Assembly: GCA_948567375.1 (NCBI GenBank)
Contig: OX419756.1
Coordinates: 37,834,333 to 37,898,332 of the forward strand
DNA from: Lunularia cruciata
Taxonomy: Eukaryota; Streptophyta; Marchantiopsida; Lunulariales; Lunulariaceae
Length of the DNA: 64,000 bases
Direction of reading: 5' to 3'
The notes under the pieces were generated by a model. The model was not told the origin of the DNA and made no database searches. It was given only the letters and a program-made list of their open reading frames with translations. The position numbers and the translations under genes are program-made. Every line of letters starts with the position of its first letter. The stretch's first letter is position 1. Below, piece after piece: positions 31,400 to 44,090 of the stretch.

Positions 31400-33835
31400 C
31401 AATGCCAAAGAAGGGTGAGAAGAAGAGTTCCTCACTTGTAATGAGAAATCCAGTTATTCAAAGGTTAGATATGATAGCCAAGATCAAAGTATTGAGTAGA
31501 TTTTGGATCACTTTTTTGGCATGGAATTGGAACTTGAGTTTTCCAAGGTTCATGGCAGGAGTAGCTTTGAGTGATTGTGAGAAGGGACTTGAGAATGAAG
31601 GAAAGAGAGGCAATCCGGCTCAATGGACAGAGTTGGATTGGAGATTGGTATTGGGAAGAGAGGCCGGTGAGGAAACTAGGGAAATGTTTCTCAAGAAAGG
31701 AGAGTCTGGGGAGGAGATGGATGAAATTTGAAATTACTTCACAACACCCCACACAAAGAATGGGTACAAAGTTGATACCTATCAGGACCTGGTCAGGCAA
31801 AGCATTGTTGGAGCAATGATGGCACTCTTCAAGGCCAATTGCACAATGTATGTAATGAAGCATCAGGCAATATTCTTCCACCAGATGTTTTCAGGAACGC
31901 TGGTGAATTGGGCAAAGTGCTTTCACCAAATAGCGCAACAGATGGTGTGGTGTTGGAGAGATCTAAATGCTCCACACTAATTGGTGCCATTTGCTGCCCA
32001 TTTCTACTTCAGACTGAATTTGATGAAGGAGATTGAGCAAAGAAAGATGGTGTTGCATTTTCATCTAGACCTACAAAAGACTTCAAATGACAAGGAAAAG
32101 TAGTATATCCAACACATCCAAAGTAGTGATGAACATCCCAAAGACAAGGAAGCAACATCATCTTGAGGAGAGTTTGTCGCCAGTTCAGCCAAAGAAGATG
32201 AGGAAGGTGAACCCAAGGCAAGAGGTTGTAATGATTGATGAGTTGTTGGGAGCAAAAGAATTGGAAGGCAAAGCCAAGTATAAGAAAAAAGAGTTGGGAG
32301 AAGAACAAGAACAGGAGTTGACGTTGCAAAGTGAAGAGTTGAGTAGTGGACATGAAGGGGAAGTAGAAGTTTAGCAACGAGGAGAAGATGATGTTGACAA
32401 GGAGGAGCAAAAGTTCCATGCGGCAATTGATTGTATGGAGGGAGGCGGAAACCTGTGTCAAGAATTGCCAAGCACGGAGATAGAAGACACTTTGGAGGCT
32501 AAGCCAAAGTCGGAAGTTCAAAGGGGTAAAAGAAGGAGAAGGAGTGTTCCTACTATGGGGGCAGACGTGAGTAATGTAAGCCCGATAGTGGAGGAGGGGG
32601 AAAGCTCAGATGAAGCGCCCTTCAGAGTTAGAAGATTAAGACTTTGGAGTAGAGCTCCAATAGAAGAAGTGAGGACAGAAGAACGTAAGCAATCTGAGAG
32701 CTTATGAGTCTTTGATGGAGTAGAGTACTTGTTGTAGATAGACCCTTACTGTTGCAATTGCAGAAGAAGAGAGAAGAGTTGAAGAGAGATCACTCAAGAG
32801 TGAAAGATGAATTGGCAGTAATATAGTATATGGGTGATGAAAATTTGGAGTTGAGGAGAAAGTTAATTTGTGGAGAGCATGAATTAATAGAATTCAGGAC
32901 TGATGTAGAGCTGAGGAGGAAGGAGATTTAGAGCCTAAAAAAAGACTTTGTGAAAAGAGGTGAAGCCATGACAAAGCAAGAAGAAGATAAGAAGGAGCAA
33001 TTGGTGCAGACTGAGGCCTTGAAGGTAGAAGTGCATGATATGCAAGTGGAAGTCACCCATTTGAAGGCCATGGCTGCTGTCATGGGACAAGAGTTGGAGA
33101 CCTTGAAGGCAAGTGTGGCAGAGAAAGATTGGGCTTGGCAAAGGGAGTTAGCTACGCAAGATCATGAAGAGGAGCAATTGCATAGATTGGTTAGAGGAAT
33201 GGAAGAACAACTTGGAGAGAGTGTGAAGGAGAAGGAAGCATTGAAGGCTGAGTTGGAAGATGAGGTGAAGATGTATCGTGAGGAATTCTTAGTGGAGAGA
33301 GAGAGAAGTTGTAGATGCCAAGACGGGAGACAGTCAAAGAGGTAGTAGTGAGAGTGAAGGTGATGCTTGATACAATGTCTGAGGTTTAGTTGGAGGAAGC
33401 AAGATTGCACAAATTGAAATTATTAGTGCATGAAACGAGGAGGAAGAAAGAAAAAGACATTGAGTTGAATAAGTTGTTGATTTGCTTGAGAGATTGAGTA
33501 GATAGGAAGATATAAGAGGTAGGAGACAATGTGTGTCTCAGATTAGATTTAGTACATTTGGAATTAGAGAGACTTTGTAGTAAGATGAAGTTAGAGACAA
33601 AGTTTGAAGTAGCCAATGTTGGAGTGCAAGAGTCTTCAGATCAATTGTTTGATACATTTGAGAAGAGTGGGTTGCAAGATAGTGACATAGATAGATGGTT
33701 GTAATTGCAGATTGTAGTAGGAAAGTGATAGAATTAGAGGAGGATGGAGTAGAGTTAGGTAAACCTAAAGAAGGGGAGATTCTTGAAGTAGCATCGGGTT
33801 TAGAAGCCAAAGTCAAGGTTGACATCGAATCAGAG
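31400..33835 (+). pseudogene. Element C protein, copy 2, broken
   Basis: Same block order as copy 1: ITFLAWNWNLSFPRFMAG, AQWTELDWRLVLGREAGEE (31402-31731), acidic linker pieces (32087-32374, 32435-32707), coiled coil (32950-33345: VMGQELETLKASVAEKDWAW) and the C-terminal tail with DVDIESE-type ending at about 33835. Several frame changes and stops. Comparison with copy 1 confirms that the blocks belong to one protein. Confidence 0.7.
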
Positions 33836-34630
33836 TAGAGGCAATTTTGAGATTTGAAGAGGTAGATATGAAGAAGTGCATTGCTATTTTGGATCTACAG
33901 TTTGGTAAAGTTGTTAGGAATTGGTTTAGGAGGTTAGATAACTGCTGAAGCTTTGCCTATTTAAAGGTGGCATTCGTAGTGTTATGTTGTTTAGTATTTG
34001 TAATTTCTAAAGACAGATAAAGCAAAGTGCTGATTTTAGTGCTTGTTGCTTGAGATTAGTTCCAAGTATCAACTCTGTGTGTATGTTTGTGAGTGCTGCG
34101 AGAATATCAAAGTGCAATTCTAAGTGCTAGATGTTGGATTCTGCATCTCTGATTTCATTTTGTGTGTTTGATCTTGAGTGAAGTGCAATCAAAGCAATGC
34201 CTTGATAGATTTGAGAGGAATTGTAGTATTGGTAGTATTTTGCATTTGTGAGTGCAGCGTAGGGTTGATGTAAAGAAATTTTGATCAAGGAAGTTGTGCC
34301 TTCAGTGGAGGGGTGGAACACAATTTTGAAGCAAAGGTGTTTTGTAGTGAAATAGTTGTCTTTGGAAGGATCTAAATCATCACAATTGAGTTTGTTTGGA
34401 CAAAATTGAATGAGTTGTGATTAAGAAGTGTTAATTTGTGGCAAGACTGCAATCTAGTGTTTGTTACTCTCTTCTAGGTGTGGTTTCTACCTGAGAAATT
34501 AAAGAAGAAATCAAGAAGAACTACATTGATACCTTTTACTTTGTATTTGAACATTTTTGACTTGTATCTCTATGTGAACAAACTTTACTTACTTGACTAC
34601 CGCAAAAGTGATATTTGCCAGGTTGTCACA

Positions 34631-35800
34631 ACAACACCTATAGCATTTTTGGGTAGTTGGGCTCTCTTGGCACCCCTACTTTCCTCTCATTTGTGGTTAT
34701 CAATAAGCTGGTTTTGGACACTTATGTGACAGAGGTGGAGGAGGGATCCTTTTCTCTCCAAATGTTAATATGGCAGACAAGATATAGTCTATCCCCACAA
34801 GCACGCGAGGACCTTCCATCTTTTGCTTCACTATTCTCAGATTGGACTAGAGGTTTATAGTCTTCCTTAATGGAGCAATAGTGTGAGCATACGCTACATC
34901 CTCTCTTAGTTGACTCATCCATTCCTTAGGCTACTAGAGCAAGTCTTTGCTCTTTCTCCGGCAAGAGTGCAAGCTCTTGGATTCTAGCTTGACCGTGCAT
35001 TAGGGCATTCCAACTTGCACCAACTACTTTCTCTATAGTGGTGAGGTTTTGCCTAAGTTTGGTCCACCCTTTTGCATCTTCATTACTCACTTGTGAGTGG
35101 TTCCACACTAGATGCAACAACGGTCCATATGACACGGTATCCTTTTGGAGGACAAAGGATAGCGACCCATGATGCTATTAGGGACATACTGTTTGCTATG
35201 GTACAAGAGAGTGGATGCCTAGTTTGGGGGGAGCATTTGTATGCTTTGCAGACAATACGTGTTGGGGCAGACTTATACTTGGTTGGAGATGATCAAGTGA
35301 CAATAGTAGATGTCGTGGTTATAGACCCTGGATGTGATATAGTTTTGGAAGGAGTGATTACACACCCCCTAGATGGGTAGCAATAGTGCACAAGGTCTCC
35401 AAGTATAAGGGTACGCAACAAGGTCACCTCTTTGTTCCCTTAGCCTTGGAGTTTATATGGAGCAATGGATATTGAGTTTGACACATTTGTTAGGGAGTGC
35501 ACAAGAGCTTATCATGCCAGGCGCCAAGGAGTACCACTCTCACTCTCATACTTTGTAGCATATTATAGACAGCGTGTGTCCATTGCTCTATAGTAGGTAG
35601 TGGCTAGTGCAATCCATAGGAGAGCAATCACACTAGGTGATGCTTTTTTGGATGCTTCAATTGTTTGTATACCGTACAACTTGCATAACTCGGATATCTT
35701 AGGTGCGGTAGGGCAGATTTCTCATATTGCCTCTATTGGGGCTTAGCCAGATTTTACCTATTTTGTCTCTCCCTTGAATGGGTTGATGGGGTCTTCCCAT
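34631..35800 (+). pseudogene. LINE-like relic B, segment 4 (3' end)
   Basis: Resumes with TTPIAFLGSWALLAPLLSSH, a motif typical after the thumb of this RT type. The piece 35072-35380 follows (DILFAMVQESGCLVWGEHLY, GADLYLVGDDQVTIVDVVVI-DP), then SLALEF and ECTRAYHARRQGVPLSLSYF. The spacing of Asp residues could be a PD-(D/E)xK-type endonuclease, as in LINEs with restriction-like nucleases; this is inference only. Many stops. Confidence 0.5.
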
Positions 35801-38490
35801 CCTTCATGTTTTCTACACGGTCACCCTTTTCCCCTTTTAATATAGAGAGTACATGTCAACTTAAACAAAAAGTCAAAAGTTCCAAACAGGTTACATGAAC
35901 AAAGTTCTAACAAGTAGCACCCATGACCTAACATGCCAATTTGCAAGAAAAAATGCTCTGAGCATGGATGAGTGCTCAGTTACATACATAATCAAGACCA
36001 TCATTGCTGAAGATATCCGATCCAGCTTTGAAACAAACATCAACATTGAATGTACTCTCTTTTTGCTAGGTTACTTAGAAGTTATGCCGCATTTTTGGAG
36101 GGGTGATTATCCATCTAATGAGGGTAATAATCACGGGTTTCAAGTATAGAAGCATATACCAAGGTTACCTTTTTATTCATTTAATTTTGAAATAAACCTT
36201 TGGATACGGAGTTTCATAAGTTTTTTTGTTTAGGAGAGAGTGAATCAGAGGTTACCACACTGGATGAGAAAGGCATTATTTTCACATTCCTATTTAGAGT
36301 GAAAGTGAGTGTCCATTGCTTGCTGCTAATGCACATTGTTTCTAACTAGTTGCTAGCCAATGCATATGTAATTTATAGGTAATTAGTTACACTAGACAAC
36401 ACCTCTTAGGTGATGCGTTCTTTAGATACTCCACTTATATTTGGATCATTAAATTTTCATAGTACAATAGCATATATTTTTCATTCCAACACTATTGGAC
36501 TTAGCCCATTGTAAATTTGTTTTCTGAATGACATATGAGAGATCCCATCCTTCTTGTTATCCTATATGTATTGCACTTTTTACTTAGGAAGACACGTCCC
36601 AAAGCTACAAACGTAGTCCATCAAAGAGTGGATTGCCTCTAACTCTTTGGTCTTGTAGTAGATCTTTGGATTTTTCAAAAATCAATTGGTTTTTAATTAA
36701 AATCAAAATGAGCCAAGCTATAATAACTCGCCATAACAATTGCTAGTATGGGAATAGTACACAAAATCAACTCTGGAACATGAAGGAAACACTAGTTAAT
36801 GCTTAAATCATGGTAGGTTGTTGATTTGTCAAGATCAGATATATTTTCTGTAGTTTAACTGTGTTCAAATTTATTCTTCAAAATTTCTTTATGAAAAAAA
36901 GGGAAAATTTATATACCATCTTACCTACTTAAAAAATAAATTTTAATTGTTCACTGTATAATTATAATGCAAAAAAATTGAACTAAACAACGTGAGAAGT
37001 ATCAAGCAACAATTTAACATAACTACTGGAGATGAGGAAAATTTGACCTTCTTGCCATTAGGATATGTCAATAATTTTGCAGAGAAACCCTTAAGTTTTT
37101 TGGGCATTAGATTTTCACCAATGTTTGCGGTACTCAAGCTAACCTCAAAAATTCAAATTTCCAATTGCCTCAATTCATTGGCTGAAATACTTGTTTACTC
37201 TTCACAACATCATTAGTTAAAGTTAGAATTAGGAAATTACAAAAATCAGAATTCACACTTATCAAAAGAAGACTTTATAAGATTCTTGAGCTCAACTCTT
37301 CCTTCTACTTTTTTTCTCAACAATGAACTTTTCTTTCTAAGTATAGGAGTTAATGACATTTTCACCTTCACACTATTATATCATTCAGGATTATTATTGC
37401 TTGAACATCAGTGTGCTCAATTTTGATAGGCAAAATGACAAATCACTGTGATACACAATGTAAAGTCATATATTTGGGATATTTGAAACTTTTTGTAAAT
37501 ATATCACCTATTAAAGCACTTGATGTAGAAGATAAGTACATTGGTGTAATCTCTATTGTATAGACTATGAGTAGAAAATACTAGTGTTTATAATTTGGAT
37601 GAATCCTATTATAGTTGTTGATCATGCAAAGATAAATATATCAACTTCATAAATGGTGAATGAGATTTTACAAGAAATTAAGATGTGTTACTAGAAGACC
37701 TATGTCAGGGTTTACTTTTGACCAAAGAATACTGTTTAAAACATATTTTTTCCCTAAAATCTGCTATTCTATAAACTTATTTATTGCCTATCGCTCCAAA
37801 GGAACTAGAAGAAGTTTGGAAGACTTTGATAGAGCTCATAACAAAGGATTTTATCTGATAAAATATCTCAGCTCAAAGAGCACCTTTGTTAACTTTTTAG
37901 AAGAAAGATAATAATCTTTGATTTTGTATTTAGTATCATGAATTGAATAAAAACAATGAAGAAAACTCATCACTTGCCTCAAATTGATGATTTATAAGAT
38001 CAATCCCTTCTTCTAATTAGTTTTAGTTCATATGATAGCCTAGGATTGTAAGTATACTTTGTTTTTCATCAAACATGAATTATTACAGAAGTATAACTTG
38101 GTTTATGTTCCACATGATTTTATTCTTGGTTTGGCTCAATGATAAGAAGCACATACCTTCCCTATCTCAAGACATACACATCTTATTCAATACTCCCGGT
38201 AATGGCTAATTATATTTCAAGATATATGTATATTTTTGTGTTTGTTACAAAAGCTACCAAATGAACAAGGTTTTAAATTAAAAAAATGTTGATCTTCTCC
38301 AACCATTTACCAATCTCCATCTCATATTGAGAGCATATTAATCAAACATTTTTAATGTTTGATGGGGAATTGGGCTTCAACAAAAACATTGTTACAAGCC
38401 TAATTTGGTTGACCGAAAGGATTTACATGAGAAAGAGGTAGATGGAGAAATTATTCTGATCTTGAATTTTACTTAGAAGTGCCTCCTTGA
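35801..38490. other. AT-rich non-coding stretch
   Basis: High AT, many homopolymers, no motif seen. A possible 83-codon frame at 37660-37911 has no recognisable domain and I do not call it. Confidence 0.5.
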
Positions 38491-38650
38491 CCAACCTTTA
38501 AGGGCAACATTGACTCACTAACCAAGCATATTCCTCAACCCAACCTTAACCTTAAGGAAAGTTAACACCAACCTTTAAGGTTAGCATTGACTCACAAACC
38601 AAGACTATTCCTTAACCAACATTAACCTTAATGAAACTTAACACCAACTT
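38491..38650. repeat. Tandem repeat, about 77-bp unit
   Basis: CCAACCTTTAAGG...AACATTGACTCAC...AACCAAG...ATTCCT recurs at about 77-bp spacing, two copies plus part of a third. Confidence 0.75.
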
Positions 38651-38699
38651 GTCAAGTATCAGCTCAAAGTGGAAGTGATGTTGAATCAGAACCAAAACC

Positions 38700-41600
38700 G
38701 TGCGGTTGTTGTGGGGATTGTTTGGTCTCAAGAGTGCATCGGGCACCTGGCTTCTTGTGCTTAGATTGTTCTGGTTGCCAATGATTCAAAGCTTCTCGTA
38801 TTCCAACACTCTCTCTCTACTCTTGTATGGTTGTCAATCTCTTTCTTGTAGGAGCAAATTATTTGCAATTGCTCCCAATAGTAGGCTCTTCTTGAGGGTT
38901 TTATGTTGGGTTCTGTGGGTTAACATTGACCCTCACAAAACTGTTCATGTTCTGTTAAGTTTGGATTTGTGGTTCTCTCTTGTATGGTCTTGTACTCTAA
39001 TTCTCTTGTTAAGTTTGGGTTTGTAGTTTTGGATCTGGCAGGTTCATAGAACTGGGTTTGGGGTGTTTATAAAATAGACACAAGTGATCTAACCGGCTCA
39101 ACCCCAAGCATCCAAATCATTGAATTGTGCCATTCACATAGACTAGAATGAGAGCTCCTAAACTGGAGTCCTTCCCTTGATGCTATTCACAAATCAGAAC
39201 ACACACATTTGCTCATGAGGGAGATCATATTCATCAAAATACCAAGCCGTGCAGTTTATAAGTTTTGGAAGAAGCCAAACACCAATAGTCTAAACAGTGA
39301 CCGCAACTACCAACTGTTCAGGCAACTCACTCAAGCAATTCTTCTCTTCCTTGTCCTATCATAGTCATGCAATGCTCACTCAAAAAATTCTTCTCTTGTA
39401 TGTCCTGAAATAGTCAAGGCCTAAACTCTCCTTTAATCTAGATTTAAATACTGCTCAGTCCAATTTGAGCTAATTCCAAGGATTCTTTTCTTTCTCTTAC
39501 CTCTTTGTCCAATCACGTTCAGGCTTTCATTTCAAACTTCTTCTCAATAACACCTTCTCTCAAAAATCCCTTTGCAAACTCAAGTATCCTCTCAAAATTT
39601 CTCCCTTTTGTCTCTCCTACTCAGTCCTCCTCTAGCAACACCTTCTCTCTGTTTAGTCCAGACTTTCCCCTCAAAGGTTCCCCTACCCAGACCTCATTTT
39701 CTTAGATACCCTCTCCTTGAGAATTCCTCCCTACCTTCTTTTCCTGTTCCGCCTCTTTTTAGCCAAAGCCTTACCCTTCCACGTTCCTCTTGTCACATCA
39801 CCCTCTTTTGCTCCTATTATGATCAGACATTGTCCCTCAAAAATTCTCCTCTTCATCTTGTGCTGTCACTCACTCTTCTTCAATTCACTTCTGCTTTGCA
39901 CTGTCACAGCCAAGTCCTTCACACAAGCTCCTTTTCTTGATGGTTCTTCTCCTACACATCTCTTTCTTCACCTCTTCTCTGTCATGACATAGTCCAAAGG
40001 TAAACCCCTTCATCGAGGCTCTTCCTCCCTTCTCTTGAAACTCTATCCTCTCTATAGCGCAAAAGCCCTCTCCTCAAAGTTTATGCTCTTCCAATTCCGC
40101 TGATTAGCCAAACCTTCTTCCTCTCTCCTAGCAGCCTTTCTCTCAAGATTCATCCCTGCAGCCACAACTATTCCTTTGAGATTTTGCAGTCATGCAAGTT
40201 CTCAAGTTCTCACCGCCATGCCAATTTTCTTGTGAAATCACTATCCTGGCTAAACCTCTTGAGATTTCCTGTCCAGCCAACTCTTTTGATCCTCACTTCT
40301 TGTCCCTCTGTTCAGCATAAACTCAAATTCTTGGAAATTTCTCTCTCTTCTCTTACCTCTCTGTCCTATCCAGACCAAACCCAGAATCACAAAAATTTTG
40401 CTCTTCCCTCCACAACAGACACTCTTGCTCTCAAATTTTTTTCTCTTCTATCCAACAACCCTTCTCTCAGGCCAATCATAGTCAAAAGAAAAGATAACCT
40501 TTTCTCCTTTGAGAATCAGTCTCTCTTCTCCTATCTTAGATCCCTTACTATTCTCTGTTTCCCCAGTTCTTCCTTCAAGATGTCATTGTATATGCATGGC
40601 AATTCACTTGAAATCTCCTTTTCCACTCCAGTTCCTGACTCCCCTTTGATCTTTTTATTTCCTGAAAGAAATATCCTTCTCTCAAAGTTTCCTCTTCTGT
40701 AGCTTCTTTTATCCAAGATGCTCCTCTCAAAAATCCTCTCTTTGTATCCTGTCAATAACCCACAATCTTCTCTCGGGAGTTTCTGACCTGTCCAGACCTT
40801 CCCTTCAAGAGTTCCCCTATCCAGACTTCAGACCCCTTCCCTCAAATTTTCTCCAACTTGTTCCAGCAACCCTTCAGTCCTTCAAAGATTTACTCTCCTA
40901 TCCAAGCATGTCTTTTCTCAACATTTCCTTTTATCTACCAGGACCTTCACATACTTATCTTTTCTATGCATAGCAGACCAAGCTCTTAGTTCTTCTCCTC
41001 ATAAATTTTCCTTGACCTTTTTCTTCTTGTCTCAAAAACACACATCCTCCCCTTTGAATGTCCTTCCTTTCTGGCCAAACCGTTATTGATGCTTTCTCCA
41101 CTGCTCTAGTCTGCCAATATTCCCTTTTGAAATTCCTTACAACTCTATCTCCCATCAAGGGTTTCTATCTCTCTTCTTGTCCAAGCAGAACAAAAATTCT
41201 CTCAGATATTATCTCCCTTCTTGTCACAAGCTCTTCCTATGGGAAATTTTCTTGTACCTTCCTATCCAAACCCTCTCCTTTTGAAATCTCTTCTCCTACT
41301 CTGCAGGCTTTCTCTCAAAGCCAAAACCCTTCTCTCTTGTTCTACCTTTTCTCAAAGTACTACCACTCTCTCTCTGCCCGTCACATTCAGGCCTTCTCCT
41401 TGAGCAAAACCCTTCTTCTGTTCAGCCTTCTCTCAACGTACTATTAGTCTCTCTATCCTATCATATCCAGGCCTTCTCCTCAAGAAAACCATTGTTCTAT
41501 TCAGCCTTCTCTCAAAGTACCACTACTCTCTCTATCCTATCACATTTAGGCCTTCTCCTCAAGCAAGAACATTCTTCCTCTTTGGGAAAATTCCCTCTTG

Positions 41601-41792
41601 CAGCCCTTCACAAAGTCCTCTCTCTCCTTATGGGGCTTTTCTCTTAATCTCCTTGTAGCCCATTGTCTCAAGCCTTTCCTATTTAAATTTCCTTCCCCTC
41701 TATTTGTCCAAGCAACTTGCCTTCCAGATCTCTTCCTGCAAAAGAAAACCTCTCCTTCTTGATGCCCTTTTTTCCTTGGTTCTACACCTCTC
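38700..41792. repeat. C/T-rich degenerate satellite-like region
   Basis: Over long stretches the plus strand is dominated by pyrimidines with recurring CCTTCTCTCAAA, CTCTCCTATCCAGACC and TTCTCCTCAAG motifs at irregular spacing. The long Ser/Leu/Phe-rich open frames here are by-products of this bias. It continues beyond the C copy 3 insertion at 43508-44090. Confidence 0.65.
41341..41577. repeat. Minisatellite, about 76-bp unit
   Basis: Three imperfect units around CAGCCTTCTCTCAA, ACTCTCTCTATCCTATCA and AGGCCTTCTCCT CAAG. It is the most regular part of the C/T-rich region. Confidence 0.75.
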
Positions 41793-43507
41793 TGTGACAA
41801 CCTCACTTTTGCGGTAATCAGGTAAGTAAAGTTTGTTCCCATGGAGATATGATTCAAAATTGGTCAAATACAAAGTCAAACAGTAACAAATAGTTCTTGA
41901 TTTCTTCTTTAATCTCTGAAGTAGGAACTACACCCAGAAGAGAGTAACAAGCACTAACTCATAGTCTTGTCACAACAATGTGTCACACTTAATCACAACT
42001 CCATCAAATCTTTCCAAATTCTTGATTGTGATGATTTAGGCTCTCCCAAAAATGACACTTCATTGCAAAATGACTTCACCTCAGAATTGTGTTCCACCCC
42101 TCCACTGAAGGCACAACTTCCTTGATCAAAATTGCTTCACATCAACTTTGCACTACACTCACAATGCAGAATACTACCAACACTACGATTCCTCTCAGAT
42201 CTATCAAGGCATTGCTTTGATTGCACTTCACTCAAGATCAAACACATAGACTGAAGATCAAAGGTTGCAAAATCCAACATCCAACAAGCATGTTGATTTG
42301 CACTTTGAATTTCTCCACATACTCACAAACACAAACATAGAATTGATACTCAAAATTAAGCTCAATCAATGAGCATTGCTTCACAACACTTCGCTTTATC
42401 TATTCTTAGAAATTATGAGCATTGAACAACATATGACTGCAAATGCCACCTTTAAAGTGAAGCACTTCAGTAGTTACTAACAACTATACCGTTCTACAAC
42501 AACTTTTCCTACTTGCAGATCCAAAATGACAATGCACCTCTTCATATCTAACTCTTTATATCTCAAAATTGTTACTATTCTGATCCGATGTCTACTTCTT
42601 CCTTGGCTTCTAATCCTAAAGTAACTTCACTCACTACTTTGTCCTCGGGTTTCACAACTACTAAATCCTTCACTATTTCTACTACTTCTTCTTCTTGATC
42701 TACAATTACACTAGCAGGTAATTTATCTAACTCCTTATCTCCCAACCCACTTTTCTCTAATTCCTCAGATAACTGATCCAAAGACACTTACTATCTGATC
42801 CTGCACTTTGGGTTCATTCACTACTACTATTTCTCTTCTAATTCTATCTTAACCTCAATCGGGACTGAAATTGAAGTCATGGGTATCCTAAATATCTTCT
42901 TTCCTTACTCTAACTTCCTTTAATGCCTTTGGCAAGACTCCCAAAGTCACCTTCATTGCACTCCGAGGTCCGACTACCTTGGGTTGAATCATACTTGTAT
43001 TGAGGCAAAGTCTTTAGACCCAAAGTCATGTAAACCAGAAGTCCAAAGTCCAAAGTCGTATAGACCCAAAGACACTAAACTACTTAGTACATCTACTCCC
43101 AAAACTCCAAATGCTTGTAACTTTTGCTACAAGCCACCAAACTCTACAATTTAGATGGCGATGGTAAGCTTTGAACAAGATGCTTCCAACGAGATTTAGC
43201 ACGCTTGATTTGGACATGTCGTCATTGAGATACAGCCCCTGCAAGAATCCTGACCTACAACTTCTATTCCTCCTTTGGGTCTACACTCCTTTAGCGTCTA
43301 ATCCAAGTTTTTCCTCCTCTGTCACAAAGTAAACTTCTTTGAGTTTTTTGATCCAATCCGAGTCCTTCCTCCAACATGAAGTCAACTTCTTTGGGTCAAA
43401 TCAAAATACAAACTTCTCATTGTTTATTCTCCATTTGTGTTCAATTCGGTTTCAGCAATGCATTTCTTCTTTAAAACTCATCCAAAATGAAAAATGTGGG
43501 TACCACA
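41793..43507 (-). mobile_element. Element C copy 3 (short form, 5-bp TSD)
   Basis: Starts TGTGACAACC and ends GTGGGTACCACA on the plus strand; CTCTC stands on both sides (41788-41792 and 43508-43512). Internal length is 1.7 kb against 3.7 kb for copy 1. It keeps both ends and the C-terminal coding tail (42575-42787, ending LGLEAKEEVDIGSE) but lacks the WNW domain and coiled coil. Short internally deleted forms with intact ends are typical of non-autonomous elements. Confidence 0.88.
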
Positions 43508-44090
43508 CTCTCTCTTTGATATTTTTCCTTATCACTCTGCACCTACCTATCTCCCCCTAAAAATCTCTCCTTTGCTTGTTTTCCCCCTTGCTCCTACACA
43601 GCCACATCTTCCCCTATTCTCCCCAAGCCAAAACTCCCTCTCCTTCAAATTCTCTCCCTTCACCAAAAACCCACTCCCCTGTTTTCTTCCCCCAATTCTT
43701 CATGTTCTCCCTATCCCTCTTTTCTATTCTGTCCCAATCACTAACTCCTTCAATAATTTTCTCCTTTAAAAAAAATCTTTTCCTTGGCCAGACTCTCCCG
43801 ATCCCAACTCTCCTTTTCTTTTCAGCTGACCGGCCCTCTTGTCCTATTCCAATTGCTAACCAAAACTCCTAAAGATCTCATTTATCTGGGTGCTAAGTCT
43901 CATTTTTCCTTTTATGCCTTCCCCTTCTGTCCTTCTCAGGCTTTCTCTCGAAGCCAAAGCCCCTTGTTCTCTTTTCTGTCCTTCAAGGCACTCTCTCCAA
44001 GCCAAAACCCCTTTTTGTCATTCAAGGCACTTTCTCCAAGCCAAAATCCCTTGCTGCTGCCAAGAACTAAATACTCCGGAGTCCCCAGTA
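43508..44090. repeat. C/T-rich region, continuation
   Basis: Same pyrimidine-rich sequence as 38700-41792. It includes a local repeat of about 47 bp (TTCAAGGCACT(C/T)TCTCCAAG at about 43980 and 44020). Confidence 0.6.

Larger units (their letters stand above)
30487..34630 (+). mobile_element. Element C copy 2 (plus strand, with inner insertion)
   Basis: Starts TGTGCTACCCACATTTTT and ends GGTTGTCACA, the same ends as copies 1 and 3. Flanks ATGAC and ACAAC match at three of five positions, so the target duplication is eroded or absent. Sequence homologous to copy 1 starts at 30487 (TTAGTGTTT), is interrupted from about 30537 to 31069, and resumes at about 31075. It lies head-to-head with copy 1 only 394 bp away in the same LINE-like relic. 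Confidence 0.8.

Noticed and set aside
37660-37911. 83-codon ORF in AT-rich DNA
   Set aside because: No motif, no homologous copy in the window, and AT-driven codon use; more likely chance.
39505-41447. Long Ser/Phe/Leu-rich ORFs that look like membrane proteins
   Set aside because: They come from the C/T-rich strand bias (TTC, CTC, TCT codons) and show no start context, domain or homology between repeats at protein level.
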